This document shows, in pieces, positions 6,718 through 13,796 of a DNA stretch of 14,154 nucleotides (position 1 is the stretch's first letter; each line of letters starts with the position of its first letter). This DNA is from Cellulomonas sp. (lineage in GTDB: Bacteria > Actinomycetota > Actinomycetes > Actinomycetales > Cellulomonadaceae). Position numbers and translations under genes: made by a program. The stretch covers positions 1-14,154 of the forward strand of contig DAIDJQ010000066.1 in assembly GCA_027451305.1 (NCBI GenBank), given 5' to 3'. The notes below the pieces were generated by a model. It did no database searches and was not told the origin of the DNA. It saw only the letters and a program-made list of their open reading frames with translations.

Positions 6718-8235
6718 TCAGGCGCGACGGACCGCGACGGAGCTCAGCTCGGTCGCGAGCGTCGCATCCACCCGGGCGCGCAACCACGTGCCGTCCGGAG
6801 TGTGCTCCTCGGCCTCGATGTCACCGTGCTCGTGCACGCGGCTGACCAGGTCTCCACGCGAGTAGGGCACGAGCACGTCCACCAGGACCCCCGGACGGGG
6901 CAGCTGGTCGGCGATCAGCTCGGTCAGCTCGGCGATCCCCTCACCCGTGTGGGCGGAGACCACGATCGAGTGCACCTCGCGCGAGCGCAGCCGCGCGATC
7001 GCCTCCGGGGTGGCCAGGTCGGCCTTGTTGAGCACGACGATCTCCGGCACGTCCATCGCGCCCGGGATGTCGGCGAACACGTGCCGCACCGCCGCGATCT
7101 GGCCCTCCGGGTCCGGGTGGGAGGCATCAACGACGTGCAGGATCAGGTCCGCGTCGGCGACCTCCTCCAGCGTGGAGCGGAACGCCTCGACGAGCTGGTG
7201 CGGCAGCGACCTGACGAAGCCGACGGTGTCCGTGAGCGTGTAGACGCGGCCGTCGACGGTCTCCGCCCGGCGCACGGTGGGGTCCAGCGTGGCGAACAGG
7301 GCGTTCTCCACCAGCACGCCGGCGTCGGTGAGGCGGTTGAGCAGCGACGACTTGCCGGCGTTCGTGTACCCGGTGATCGCCACGGACGGCACGGCGTTGC
7401 GCTTCCGCGAGGTGCGCTTGGTCTGCCGGGACGGCGCCATCGCGGCGATCTCCCTGCGCAGACGGGCCATGCGGTTGCGGATGCGGCGGCGGTCCAGCTC
7501 GATCTTCGTCTCGCCGGGTCCGCGCGAGCCCATGCCGGCTCCGGCACCGCCGACCTGGCCACCGGCCTGCCGGGACATCGACTCGCCCCAGCCACGCAGG
7601 CGGGGCAGCAGGTACTCGAGCTGTGCGAGCTCGACCTGCGCCTTGCCCTCCCGCGACTTGGCGTGCTGGGCGAAGATGTCGAGGATCAGCGCCGTCCGGT
7701 CGACGACCTTGACGCGCACGACGTCCTCCAGCGCACGGCGCTGGGACGGTGCGAGCTCGCCGTCCACGACCACCGTGTCGGCGCCGACGGCCGCGACCAG
7801 GCGCGCCAGCTCGGCCGCCTTGCCCGAGCCCAGGTAGGTGCCGGGGTCCGGCGTGCGCCGGTGCTGGAGCAGGCCGTCGAGCACCTGCGACCCGGCGGTC
7901 TCGGCGAGTGCCGCCAGCTCCCGGAGCGAGTTCTCGGCGTCCTCCGCCGTCCCCGAGCCCCAGAGGCCGACCAGCACCACACGCTCCAGGCGCAGCTGGC
8001 GGTACTCGACCTCGGTGACGTCCTGCAGCTCGGTGGACAGCCCGCCGACCCGGCGCAGCGAGGTTCGCTCCTCCAGGTCGAGCTGGTCGCCGTCGTAGAC
8101 GGTGTGCTCGGCACCGGAGGCCTGCAGCGAGGCACCCGCCCGGGCGAGCACGCGCGCGACCACGTCGTCGGCCACCTCCTGCGCGGAGCGCGCCCCTTCA
8201 GGCGTCCCGTGGGTGGTGGTCCGGGGGTCGTTCAC
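6718..8235 (-). CDS. hflX: GTPase HflX, ribosome rescue/splitting factor
   Basis: HflX is a ribosome-associated GTPase that splits stalled 70S ribosomes under stress. The 505-aa protein has the N-terminal HflX domain (about 84-250, VVLVGLWG, TYLGSGKAAEL, then the ELAQLEYLLPRLRGWG segment), with the glycine-rich GSRGPGETKIE linker next. The G domain follows: G1 GYTNAGKSS (289-297), G3 DTVGF (336-340), G4 NKAD (403-406) and G5 VSAHTGEG. The roughly 80-residue polar extension before the HflX domain is longer than in E. coli (426 aa total) and common in actinobacteria. The GTG at 8235 has AGAGGA (reverse of 8241-8246) 5 nt upstream. An in-frame ATG at 8286 lacks such support and encodes unrelated-looking residues. 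Divergent from the methyltransferase gene (103-bp gap). Confidence 0.96.
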   Translation of the reverse strand: MNDPRTTTHGTPEGARSAQEVADDVVARVLARAGASLQASGAEHTVYDGDQLDLEERTSLRRVGGLSTELQDVTEVEYRQLRLERVVLVGLWGSGTAEDAENSLRELAALAETAGSQVLDGLLQHRRTPDPGTYLGSGKAAELARLVAAVGADTVVVDGELAPSQRRALEDVVRVKVVDRTALILDIFAQHAKSREGKAQVELAQLEYLLPRLRGWGESMSRQAGGQVGGAGAGMGSRGPGETKIELDRRRIRNRMARLRREIAAMAPSRQTKRTSRKRNAVPSVAITGYTNAGKSSLLNRLTDAGVLVENALFATLDPTVRRAETVDGRVYTLTDTVGFVRSLPHQLVEAFRSTLEEVADADLILHVVDASHPDPEGQIAAVRHVFADIPGAMDVPEIVVLNKADLATPEAIARLRSREVHSIVVSAHTGEGIAELTELIADQLPRPGVLVDVLVPYSRGDLVSRVHEHGDIEAEEHTPDGTWLRARVDATLATELSSVAVRRA

Positions 8236-8326
8236 GCGGTTCCTCTCAGGTGGCTGACGTCCAGGGTCGCACGCGATCGGCGGCACGGCGACGAATTTCG
8301 CCGAAGGCCGAGCGGCGCCGGCTCGA

Positions 8327-8332
8327 TAGGGT
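8327..8332 (+). promoter_or_regulatory. Leaderless-type -10 element for the methyltransferase
   Basis: TAGGGT is followed by CTGCCC and then the GTG at 8339, a spacing of exactly 6 nt. No Shine-Dalgarno lies before the start codon, and no convincing -35 is seen. The element lies in the 103-bp region shared with the divergent hflX. Confidence 0.52.
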
Positions 8333-8338
8333 CTGCCC

Positions 8339-8977
8339 GTGGCCGAGCAGGAGCACTACTTCACGGCGCGACCCTCGTCGGCCGCGGAGCGTCGGACGAT
8401 CGACGTCGAGCTGGCCGGCAGGCCGCTGACCCTGCAGACCGCCGGCGGCGTGTTCTCCCCCGACCACGTCGACCTGGGCACCCGCGTGCTGCTGCGCACG
8501 GTCCCGACGCCACCCGCGACGGGCGACCTGCTGGACCTCGGCTGCGGCTGGGGCCCGGTGGCACTGACCATGGCACTGCTGTCCCCCGGCGCCCACGTGT
8601 GGGCGGTGGACGTCAACGAGCGGGCGCTCGACCTGGTGCGACGCAACGCCGCAGCGCTCGGTCTCGACAACGTCACGGCGGCCGCACCGGACGACGTCCC
8701 GCCGGACGTCCGGTTCGCCACCGTGTGGTCGAACCCGCCGGTGCGGGTGGGCAAGGACGGGCTGCACTCCCTCCTGCGCCGGTGGCTGTCCCGCCTCGAG
8801 CCGGGTGCCGAGGCCTGGCTCGTCGTCGGTCGCCACCTGGGCGCCGACCCGCTGCTGCGGTGGCTGCAGGAGGAGCTCGGGCCCGGGGTCGACAGCGAGC
8901 GCGCCGCGAGCGCCAAGGGGTTCCGCGTGCTGCGCGCCCGGGCCGCGGGGCCGGTCGCGGAGGTCCCCGCCGGCTGA
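8339..8977 (+). CDS. Class I SAM-dependent methyltransferase, RsmC/RlmG-like
   Basis: A 212-aa methyltransferase with a Rossmann core. Motif I is LLDLGCGWGP (64-73), the SAM-binding acidic residue is in AVDVNERAL (Asp91), and the catalytic-type motif is SNPPVRVGK with NPPV at 132-135. NPPF/NPPV plus the preceding GGVFSPDHVDLGTR segment is typical of the MTS family that methylates guanine N2 in rRNA (RsmC, RlmG). E. coli RsmC and RlmG are about 340-380 aa because they carry a degenerate second methyltransferase domain; this protein is the catalytic domain only. The exact rRNA position is not deducible. Proximity to the ribosome factor hflX and the tRNA enzyme miaA is consistent with RNA methylation. 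The GTG start rests on the leaderless-type -10 and on the YFTARPSS N-terminus typical of the family. Confidence 0.85.
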   Translation: MAEQEHYFTARPSSAAERRTIDVELAGRPLTLQTAGGVFSPDHVDLGTRVLLRTVPTPPATGDLLDLGCGWGPVALTMALLSPGAHVWAVDVNERALDLVRRNAAALGLDNVTAAAPDDVPPDVRFATVWSNPPVRVGKDGLHSLLRRWLSRLEPGAEAWLVVGRHLGADPLLRWLQEELGPGVDSERAASAKGFRVLRARAAGPVAEVPAG

Positions 8978-9011
8978 CCGGCGACGACCCGGGCTGCCGC
9001 CGGGGTCCGGC

Positions 9012-9992
9012 TCAGGCGCCCGGGAGCGCCTGCAGGTCCACGGTCGCGTCTGCCACCAGCACCGCCGGTCCGGCCAGCTCCACATGGCCGTCGGCGAGGG
9101 CCGTGACCCGCAGCGTGCCGCCCGGCACGTGCACCAGCCACCGGTCGGGCGCACCGTCACCCGCCCAGGTCCGCACCGCCAGGGCCGCCGCGCAGGCGCC
9201 CGTCCCGCAGGAGGCCGTCTCGCCGACGCCGCGCTCGAACACCCGCATGCGGATGGCGCCGAGCGTGGTGCCGTCGTCGAGCGTCCGCTCGCCGAGCGGC
9301 AGCACCAGCTCGGTGTTGGTGCCGTCCGGCGGCACCGGCTGCACCGCGGGCTGCCGGGTCAGGTCTGCGGTCTCGAGCTCCGCGGCGTCCGCGACGACCA
9401 CCACCGTGTGGGGGTTGCCCATGTCCACGCTGAGCCCCGGGCGCACCACCGGCAGCCCCGCGACGGACACCGAGGCGTCTCCGCCGGCCTCGACGGCGGC
9501 GGCTCCGCCGGGGAGGGACCACGCCCCCATGTCCACGGCGTACCAGCGTGCGTCGGGCACGCCCGCCGGGACGGGGACCTCGCGGACCCTGCGCACGCCG
9601 GCGCGCGTGCCGAGGACCAGCTCACCGTCCGCGGGCTCCCAGAGCCCGAGCCGGCGCACCAGCGCGGCCAGCACGCGCACGCCGTTGCCGCACATCTGCG
9701 CGAGCGACCCGTCGGCGTTGCGGTAGTCCATGAACCACGCCGCACGGGGGTCCTCGGCGAGAGCCAGGACGCCCTCCGGCAGCCGCTCGGAGGCGACCAG
9801 CCGGATCACCCCGTCGCCGCCGACGCCGGCGCGCCGGTCGCACAGCGCCCGGACCAGGGCGGGCGTCAGGTCCAGGGCGCCGTCACGGTCGTCGACGAGC
9901 ACGAAGTCGTTCCGCGTGCCGTGCCCCTTGCCGACGACGAGCAGGTGCGCGTCGGCGGCGTGCGCTGCGGTGCCTGCCGGGGCGGACGTCAT
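9012..9992 (-). CDS. dapF: Diaminopimelate epimerase DapF
   Basis: Interconverts LL- and meso-diaminopimelate for lysine and peptidoglycan synthesis, without a cofactor. The 326-aa protein is two mirrored lobes, each supplying a catalytic cysteine: Cys101 in MCGNGVR and Cys262 in SCGTGACA. KGHGTRNDFV (22-31) and the RNADGS stretch (91-96) before the first cysteine are standard. It is somewhat longer than E. coli DapF (274 aa), with a short Ala-rich N-terminal lead. The ATG at 9992 overlaps the miaA stop (ATGA, 9989-9992), a coupling typical of a miaA-dapF operon. A TANNNT element 6 nt before the ATG could also give an independent leaderless transcript. It converges on the methyltransferase gene across 34 bp. 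Confidence 0.97.
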   Translation of the reverse strand: MTSAPAGTAAHAADAHLLVVGKGHGTRNDFVLVDDRDGALDLTPALVRALCDRRAGVGGDGVIRLVASERLPEGVLALAEDPRAAWFMDYRNADGSLAQMCGNGVRVLAALVRRLGLWEPADGELVLGTRAGVRRVREVPVPAGVPDARWYAVDMGAWSLPGGAAAVEAGGDASVSVAGLPVVRPGLSVDMGNPHTVVVVADAAELETADLTRQPAVQPVPPDGTNTELVLPLGERTLDDGTTLGAIRMRVFERGVGETASCGTGACAAALAVRTWAGDGAPDRWLVHVPGGTLRVTALADGHVELAGPAVLVADATVDLQALPGA

Positions 9993-10963
9993 GAGCCCAG
10001 ACTACGGCGGCCGTCGGGACGCCCCGGTGCCGGTCCGAGCGTCCCCGCGTCGGCCCTCGCCACGAGGTCGAGCGCGTGCTCGACGAGGTCGGGGTCCTGC
10101 GCGTCCAGCCAGTGCACCCTGGGGTCCCGGCCGAACCAGCCCATCTGCTTGCGGGCGAGCCGCCTGGTCGCCGCCACGGTGGACTCCCACGCCTCCGCCT
10201 CGGACAGCGTGCCGGCCCGCAGGGCGAGCAGCTGCGCGTAACCCACCGCTCGCGCCGCCGTCCGGCCCAGCCCGACGCCGAGCAGGCGGTCCACCTCGTC
10301 GAGCAAGCCCTGCTCGCGCATCCGCTCGACGCGCGCGGCGACACGCGCGTCGAGGGTGGGCCGGTCGCAGTCCAGCCCGATCCGTACGGACGCCACCTCG
10401 TCGTCGTGCTGCGGCAGCGTCGCGGAGTAGGGCCGCCCGGTCACCGCGATCACCTCCAGCGCACGGACCACCCGACGGGCGTTGCGCGGGCCGATCGCCA
10501 CGGCCGCCGCGGGGTCGAGCCGCGCGAGCTCGTCATGCAGGGCGCGAGAGCCCTCGGCGTCGACCCTGGACTCCAGCGCGGCCCGGATCGCAGGATCGGT
10601 CCCGGGGAACTCCAGGTGGTCGAGCAGGGCCCGCACGTACAGGCCCGAGCCGCCCACCGCGACAGCGCGCCGGCCCCGGGCTGCCAGGTCGGCAAGGGCC
10701 GCCCGGCCCCAGCCCTGGTAGTCCGCGACCGACGCGTCCTGCACCGGTTCGAGCACGTCCAGCAGGTGGTGCGCCACCCCCTGCCGCTCACCGGGCGGCA
10801 CCTTGGCCGTGCCGATGTCCATGCCCCGGTACAGCTGCATCGCGTCGGTGTTGACCACCTCGCCGCCCAGCGCGAGCGCCAGGGCGATGCCCAGGTCCGA
10901 CTTGCCGGTGGCGGTCGGCCCGACGACGGCCACCACGAGGGCCGGGGCGGCGGCAGGCGGCAC
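9989..10963 (-). CDS. miaA: tRNA dimethylallyltransferase MiaA
   Basis: Adds the isopentenyl group to N6 of A37 in tRNAs that read UNN codons, using dimethylallyl diphosphate. The 324-aa protein (E. coli 316) has the P-loop GPTATGKS (15-22), then NTDAMQLYRGMDIGTAK with the catalytic Asp40, GGSGLYVRAL, and the RKQMGWFGRD region near the C-terminus. The family's usual SxDS is NTDA here, with the key Asp kept. The GTG at 10963 begins directly at the hydrophobic first strand (ALVVAVVGP), and a leaderless-type -10 sits 6 nt upstream. MiaB, which methylthiolates the product base, is encoded about 3 kb upstream on the same strand. The miaA 3' end overlaps dapF by four bases. It is divergent from the ybjN pair across only 36 bp. 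Confidence 0.97.
   Translation of the reverse strand: MPPAAAPALVVAVVGPTATGKSDLGIALALALGGEVVNTDAMQLYRGMDIGTAKVPPGERQGVAHHLLDVLEPVQDASVADYQGWGRAALADLAARGRRAVAVGGSGLYVRALLDHLEFPGTDPAIRAALESRVDAEGSRALHDELARLDPAAAVAIGPRNARRVVRALEVIAVTGRPYSATLPQHDDEVASVRIGLDCDRPTLDARVAARVERMREQGLLDEVDRLLGVGLGRTAARAVGYAQLLALRAGTLSEAEAWESTVAATRRLARKQMGWFGRDPRVHWLDAQDPDLVEHALDLVARADAGTLGPAPGRPDGRRSLGS
9999..10004 (-). promoter_or_regulatory. Possible internal leaderless -10 for dapF
   Basis: On the minus strand TAGTCT (10004-9999) is followed by GGGCTC and the dapF ATG at 9992, the same 6-nt spacing as at the other leaderless candidates. It lies within the last codons of miaA, so it may be a chance product of coding sequence. 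With the ATGA overlap, dapF would have both a coupled and an independent route of expression. Confidence 0.33.
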
Positions 10964-10969
10964 GCGTCG

Positions 10970-10975
10970 ACCGTA
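10970..10975 (-). promoter_or_regulatory. Leaderless-type -10 element for miaA
   Basis: On the minus strand TACGGT (10975-10970) is followed by CGACGC and the GTG at 10963. No Shine-Dalgarno fits in the gap. It lies in the left arm of the 36-bp inverted repeat. Its 12-bp distance from the opposing -10 means that two polymerases could not bind at once. Confidence 0.58.
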
Positions 10976-10987
10976 CCCGGTGCTGGG

Positions 10988-10993
10988 TACCCT
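10988..10993 (+). promoter_or_regulatory. Leaderless-type -10 element for the first ybjN gene
   Basis: TACCCT is followed by CGACGC and the ATG at 11000, so the predicted transcript begins at the start codon. GTCGAC at 10966-10971 is a weak -35-like hexamer (16-bp spacing) that overlaps the opposing miaA -10. There is no Shine-Dalgarno. Spacer and hexamer mirror the miaA element. Confidence 0.58.
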
Positions 10994-10999
10994 CGACGC

Positions 11000-11593
11000 A
11001 TGGCCTTCTTCGCGGACCGCGCGCGCGACTGGGTCGCCCGCCGGAGTCGTCGTCGGGCGCCGGCACCGGAGGCCGGGCCGCCGCTCTCCGACGACGAGCT
11101 GCACGACCACGTCGCTGCGCTGCTCGCGCGGGAGCTCGGGGTCGCGGAGCCGGGCGAGGAGCTGCCGGTCCCGGTGACGCCTGCGCGGATCGCGGCCTGG
11201 ATGTCCGACAACGGCTTCTCGTACTTCGTCGACAACGACGGGGACCTGGGGGGGCTGTGGCGGGGCCGGCTCTTCTACTTCTTCCTGTTCGGCGAGCAGG
11301 CGGAGATCCTCCAGATCCGCGGCCAGTGGCACCGCGAGGTGGCCATCGAGCGCCTCGAGGAGGTGCTCGAGCTGTGCAACGAGTGGAACGCCGACCGGAT
11401 CTGGCCCAAGGCGTACATCCGGGTGCGGGACAACGGCCGGGTGCACGTGATCAGCGAGGTCGCGGTGGACCTGGAGCACGGAGCCACCGACGCGCAGCTG
11501 CAGCAGACGCTGTTCTGCGGCCTGTCCACCGGCAGCATGTTCTTCGACTCCCTCGATGAGCGGTACCCGGACCCGGCGGGAGTGGCGCCGTGA
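11000..11593 (+). CDS. YbjN-domain protein, first of a tandem pair
   Basis: A 197-aa soluble protein of the YbjN family, whose fold resembles type III secretion chaperones and whose biochemical role is not established. An amphipathic, Arg-rich N-terminus (1-20) and an acidic linker lead to the YbjN domain (about 60-190). Conserved points are the FVDNDGDLGGLW stretch (76-87), GEQAEILQIRGQWHR (98-112), a WN..RIWPKAY block and a late SEV..DLE..TD.QL block. No signal peptide, membrane segment or catalytic motif is seen. The ATG at 11000 is set by the leaderless -10 and by the jump in sequence quality at that point; the frame is open far upstream but runs antisense to miaA. The second copy overlaps by 4 bp (GTGA), so the two are co-translated. 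A heteromeric pair is a reasonable inference. Confidence 0.85.
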   Translation: MAFFADRARDWVARRSRRRAPAPEAGPPLSDDELHDHVAALLARELGVAEPGEELPVPVTPARIAAWMSDNGFSYFVDNDGDLGGLWRGRLFYFFLFGEQAEILQIRGQWHREVAIERLEEVLELCNEWNADRIWPKAYIRVRDNGRVHVISEVAVDLEHGATDAQLQQTLFCGLSTGSMFFDSLDERYPDPAGVAP

Positions 11594-12117
11594 GCCGGCC
11601 CGGCTGGCTGCAGCGGGCGCTCGGCGGCCTGCCCACCCCCACCAAGGGCCGGCTGGCCGACGACGAACCACCCACGCCGCTGACCCGCGCCCGGGTGGCC
11701 GACTACCTGCGCGGGCGTGGCTACAAGTTCGTGGTGGACGAGGACGGCGACCTCACCGGTACCTGGGACGGGAACCGGTTCTGGTTCCTGCTCCTGGGCG
11801 AGCACCAGGAGATCGTCCAGGTACGGGGTCGCTGGCACCGCAGCCTGCCGCTGGAGTCCCGACCGGCGGTCGCGCTCACCGTCAACGACTGGAACCGCGA
11901 GCGGATCTGGCCCAAGGCGTACCTCCGCGAGGAGGAGGGGCAGCTCGCGCTGTACAGCGAGGTGTCCGCGGACCTCGAGCCCGGGGTGACGGACGTGCAG
12001 CTCGCGCAGCTCGTGGCCTGCGGGCTGGGCACCGGTGTGCAGATGTTCTCGTCGCTCGAAGGCATGCTGCCCGACCCCAACGCTGCTTCCGAGCCGCCGG
12101 ACATCCCCGACCACTGA
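11590..12117 (+). CDS. YbjN-domain protein, second of a tandem pair
   Basis: A 175-aa paralogue of the preceding protein. It keeps FVVDEDGDLTGTW, GEHQEIVQVRGRWHR, NDWNRERIWPKAY, SEVSADLEPG and TDVQLAQLVACGLGTG in the same order and spacing, but has a different, shorter N-terminus and lacks the acidic linker. The pair is thus an old tandem duplication that has since diverged. The GTG start at 11590 overlaps the upstream TGA stop by four bases. GGGAG (11578-11582) lies 7 nt before it, so translation is probably both coupled and independently initiated. No catalytic residues or membrane segments are apparent. It converges on the transporter gene, with 27 bp between the stop codons. Function is unknown. 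Confidence 0.85.
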   Translation: MSRPGWLQRALGGLPTPTKGRLADDEPPTPLTRARVADYLRGRGYKFVVDEDGDLTGTWDGNRFWFLLLGEHQEIVQVRGRWHRSLPLESRPAVALTVNDWNRERIWPKAYLREEEGQLALYSEVSADLEPGVTDVQLAQLVACGLGTGVQMFSSLEGMLPDPNAASEPPDIPDH

Positions 12118-12144
12118 CGCCGCCGGCAGCGAGCCCGGCCCGGG

Positions 12145-13734
12145 TCAGAGGCCGCCGAGCACCTGACCGAGCAGGATCTTCGCGATCATCGCCGCCGGGT
12201 ACACCAGCGCGTACCCGAGCGCGACCCGTGAGTCGCTGTCGGTGCGACCGTTGGCGAAGGCGAGCACCGCCGGCTGGGTCTGCGCACCTGCTATCAGCCC
12301 GGACAGCCGGGTGCCACCGATGCGGAAGACCCGACGCATCACGACGACGAGGCCGACGCCGACCGCGGCCGTGACGACGACGCCGAGAAGGAGGATGCGC
12401 AGCCACTCTCCGGACGAGAACGCCCCGCTGATCTGCGAGCCGGCACGGGTCCCCGCCTGCGCGAGGAACACGAGCATGCCGAGCTCACCGATCGCCTGGG
12501 CCGACGTGTACGGCATCGCCGTCACCAGCGGGCCGATCCGCCCGACGCGTCCCAGGACGAGGCCGAGCACCAGCGTCCCGGCAGCCGAGCCGATGGAGAA
12601 CACGCGACCCGGGACCGGGAACGCGACGACCCCGAGCACGATGCCGGCTGCCATGCCCAGGCCCAGCACCACGGGCGTGATGTCGGACAGGCCCCGCGAC
12701 GAGTCGCCGAAGTACGCCGACACCTCCGTCATCCGCTCCCGTGGGGCGATGACGCGCACCCGGTCGCCGAGCTGGAGGAGGAAGTCGTCGGTGGCGAGCA
12801 CGTCGACGTCACCACGCCGTACCCGGGACGCGGTGGCGCCGAACCGCGCGACCAGGCCGAGCTCGGCGACGGTACGACCCGCGGCACGGGCGTTCGAGAC
12901 GGTGATCCGCCGGACGTCGAGGTAGTCCCGGTCCACCTCCAGGTGGTGCGACGAGGTGTGCCCCAGCTCTCGGGTCACCGCGTCCACGTCGTCCGCCGGG
13001 CCGACGACGGTGACCAGGTCGTCGAGCTGGACGGTGTCGTGCTCGTCCGCGGTGAGGATCGGCGACTGCTCGCCGTGCCGGACACGGGAGAACTTGATGC
13101 GGTCGCCGTGGAGCTCCTCGAGCTCGGCCAGCCGGGGTGCCGAGTCGATCTCGACCCGGACGGTCCGGCTGACCAGGGCGGCGGGCGTATCGGTGTCGCT
13201 CGCCCGGCTGCGCAGCGCGAACGACACCGCGACGAGCATGCCGACGACGCCGAACAGGTAGGTGACGGCGTAGCCGACCGTGGGTCCTGTCAGGTCCCCC
13301 GCCGCCTCGCGGGCCGCGGCCAGCGCGGGGGTGTTGGTCACCGCACCTGCCCACGCGCCGGCCACCACCGCCGGTGCCAGGCCCAGCAGCCGACCGAGAC
13401 CGACCGCCGCCAGGGCGCCGACCACCAGGACGCCGACCATGGACAGGATCGGTCCGAGTCCCCGGCGCAACGACCCGAAGAACGTCGCACCGGACACGAT
13501 CCCCACGCTGAAGGTGAACAGCGTCAGGCCCAGCGTGCCCAGCGTCTCCGGCACCTGGATGTCGAGGCCCGAGGCCGATCCCCAGGCGCTGACCCCGATG
13601 GCCAGGAACAGCACCGCCGCTGCGCCGAGCCCGACGCCCCGGATGCGCAGGTGCCCGATCGCCGAGCCGAACCCCACGAGCACGAAGAGCAGCAGGATCG
13701 GCTGCGCTGCAAGGAGTGCGAGGACGGAGTGCAT
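12145..13734 (-). CDS. AspT/YidE/YbjL-type transporter with two central RCK_C domains
   Basis: A 529-aa inner-membrane protein of the aspartate:alanine exchanger (AAE) superfamily. It has two homologous membrane halves (about 10-175 and 365-529) around a hydrophilic centre holding two TrkA-C/RCK_C-like segments (about 188-275 and 278-360). The family signature is clear in the first half, GAWAGAVTNTPALAAA (126-141). The second half has a related GAQTQPAVLAFA (483-494), where the Asn-Thr of the TNTP core is replaced by a single Gln. AspT exchanges aspartate for alanine; YidE/YbjL substrates are undefined, so none is assigned. The ATG at 13734 has AGGAG (reverse of 13740-13744) 5 nt upstream and starts right before the first membrane helix. 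It follows miaB after 161 bp. RCK_C domains suggest control by a small ligand. Confidence 0.85.
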   Translation of the reverse strand: MHSVLALLAAQPILLLFVLVGFGSAIGHLRIRGVGLGAAAVLFLAIGVSAWGSASGLDIQVPETLGTLGLTLFTFSVGIVSGATFFGSLRRGLGPILSMVGVLVVGALAAVGLGRLLGLAPAVVAGAWAGAVTNTPALAAAREAAGDLTGPTVGYAVTYLFGVVGMLVAVSFALRSRASDTDTPAALVSRTVRVEIDSAPRLAELEELHGDRIKFSRVRHGEQSPILTADEHDTVQLDDLVTVVGPADDVDAVTRELGHTSSHHLEVDRDYLDVRRITVSNARAAGRTVAELGLVARFGATASRVRRGDVDVLATDDFLLQLGDRVRVIAPRERMTEVSAYFGDSSRGLSDITPVVLGLGMAAGIVLGVVAFPVPGRVFSIGSAAGTLVLGLVLGRVGRIGPLVTAMPYTSAQAIGELGMLVFLAQAGTRAGSQISGAFSSGEWLRILLLGVVVTAAVGVGLVVVMRRVFRIGGTRLSGLIAGAQTQPAVLAFANGRTDSDSRVALGYALVYPAAMIAKILLGQVLGGL

Positions 13735-13754
13735 AGGGACTCCTGCGGCTGGGT

Positions 13755-13769
13755 GCGACGTTGCGTCGC
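13755..13769. other. Short perfect hairpin in the transporter 5' leader
   Basis: GCGACG (13755-13760) and CGTCGC (13764-13769) form a 6-bp stem with a 3-nt loop, ending 20 bases upstream of the transporter ATG and about 10 bases upstream of its Shine-Dalgarno. It could affect leader folding or be an operator half-site pair. It is short enough to be chance in DNA of this composition. Confidence 0.25.
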
Positions 13770-13796
13770 CATCACAGCAGCCGCACGGCCTCGCGA

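Larger units (their letters stand above)
10964..10999. repeat. 36-bp near-perfect inverted repeat filling the miaA/ybjN gap
   Basis: GCGTCGACCGTACCC (10964-10978) and GGGTACCCTCGACGC (10985-10999) are inverted copies matching at 13 of 15 positions around a 6-bp centre. The whole intergenic region is therefore one palindrome running from start codon to start codon. Each arm contains a TANNNT -10 and the same 6-nt spacer CGACGC before the start codon. It may simply be mirrored promoters, or also an operator for a dimeric regulator. Confidence 0.7.

Noticed and set aside
6802..9726. A 974-codon open frame on the + strand running across hflX, the methyltransferase and dapF.
   Set aside because: It is antisense to hflX and dapF and out of frame with the methyltransferase, has low-complexity composition with no recognisable domain, and overlaps genes with complete catalytic motifs. 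Long antisense frames are expected in DNA with GC-rich third positions.
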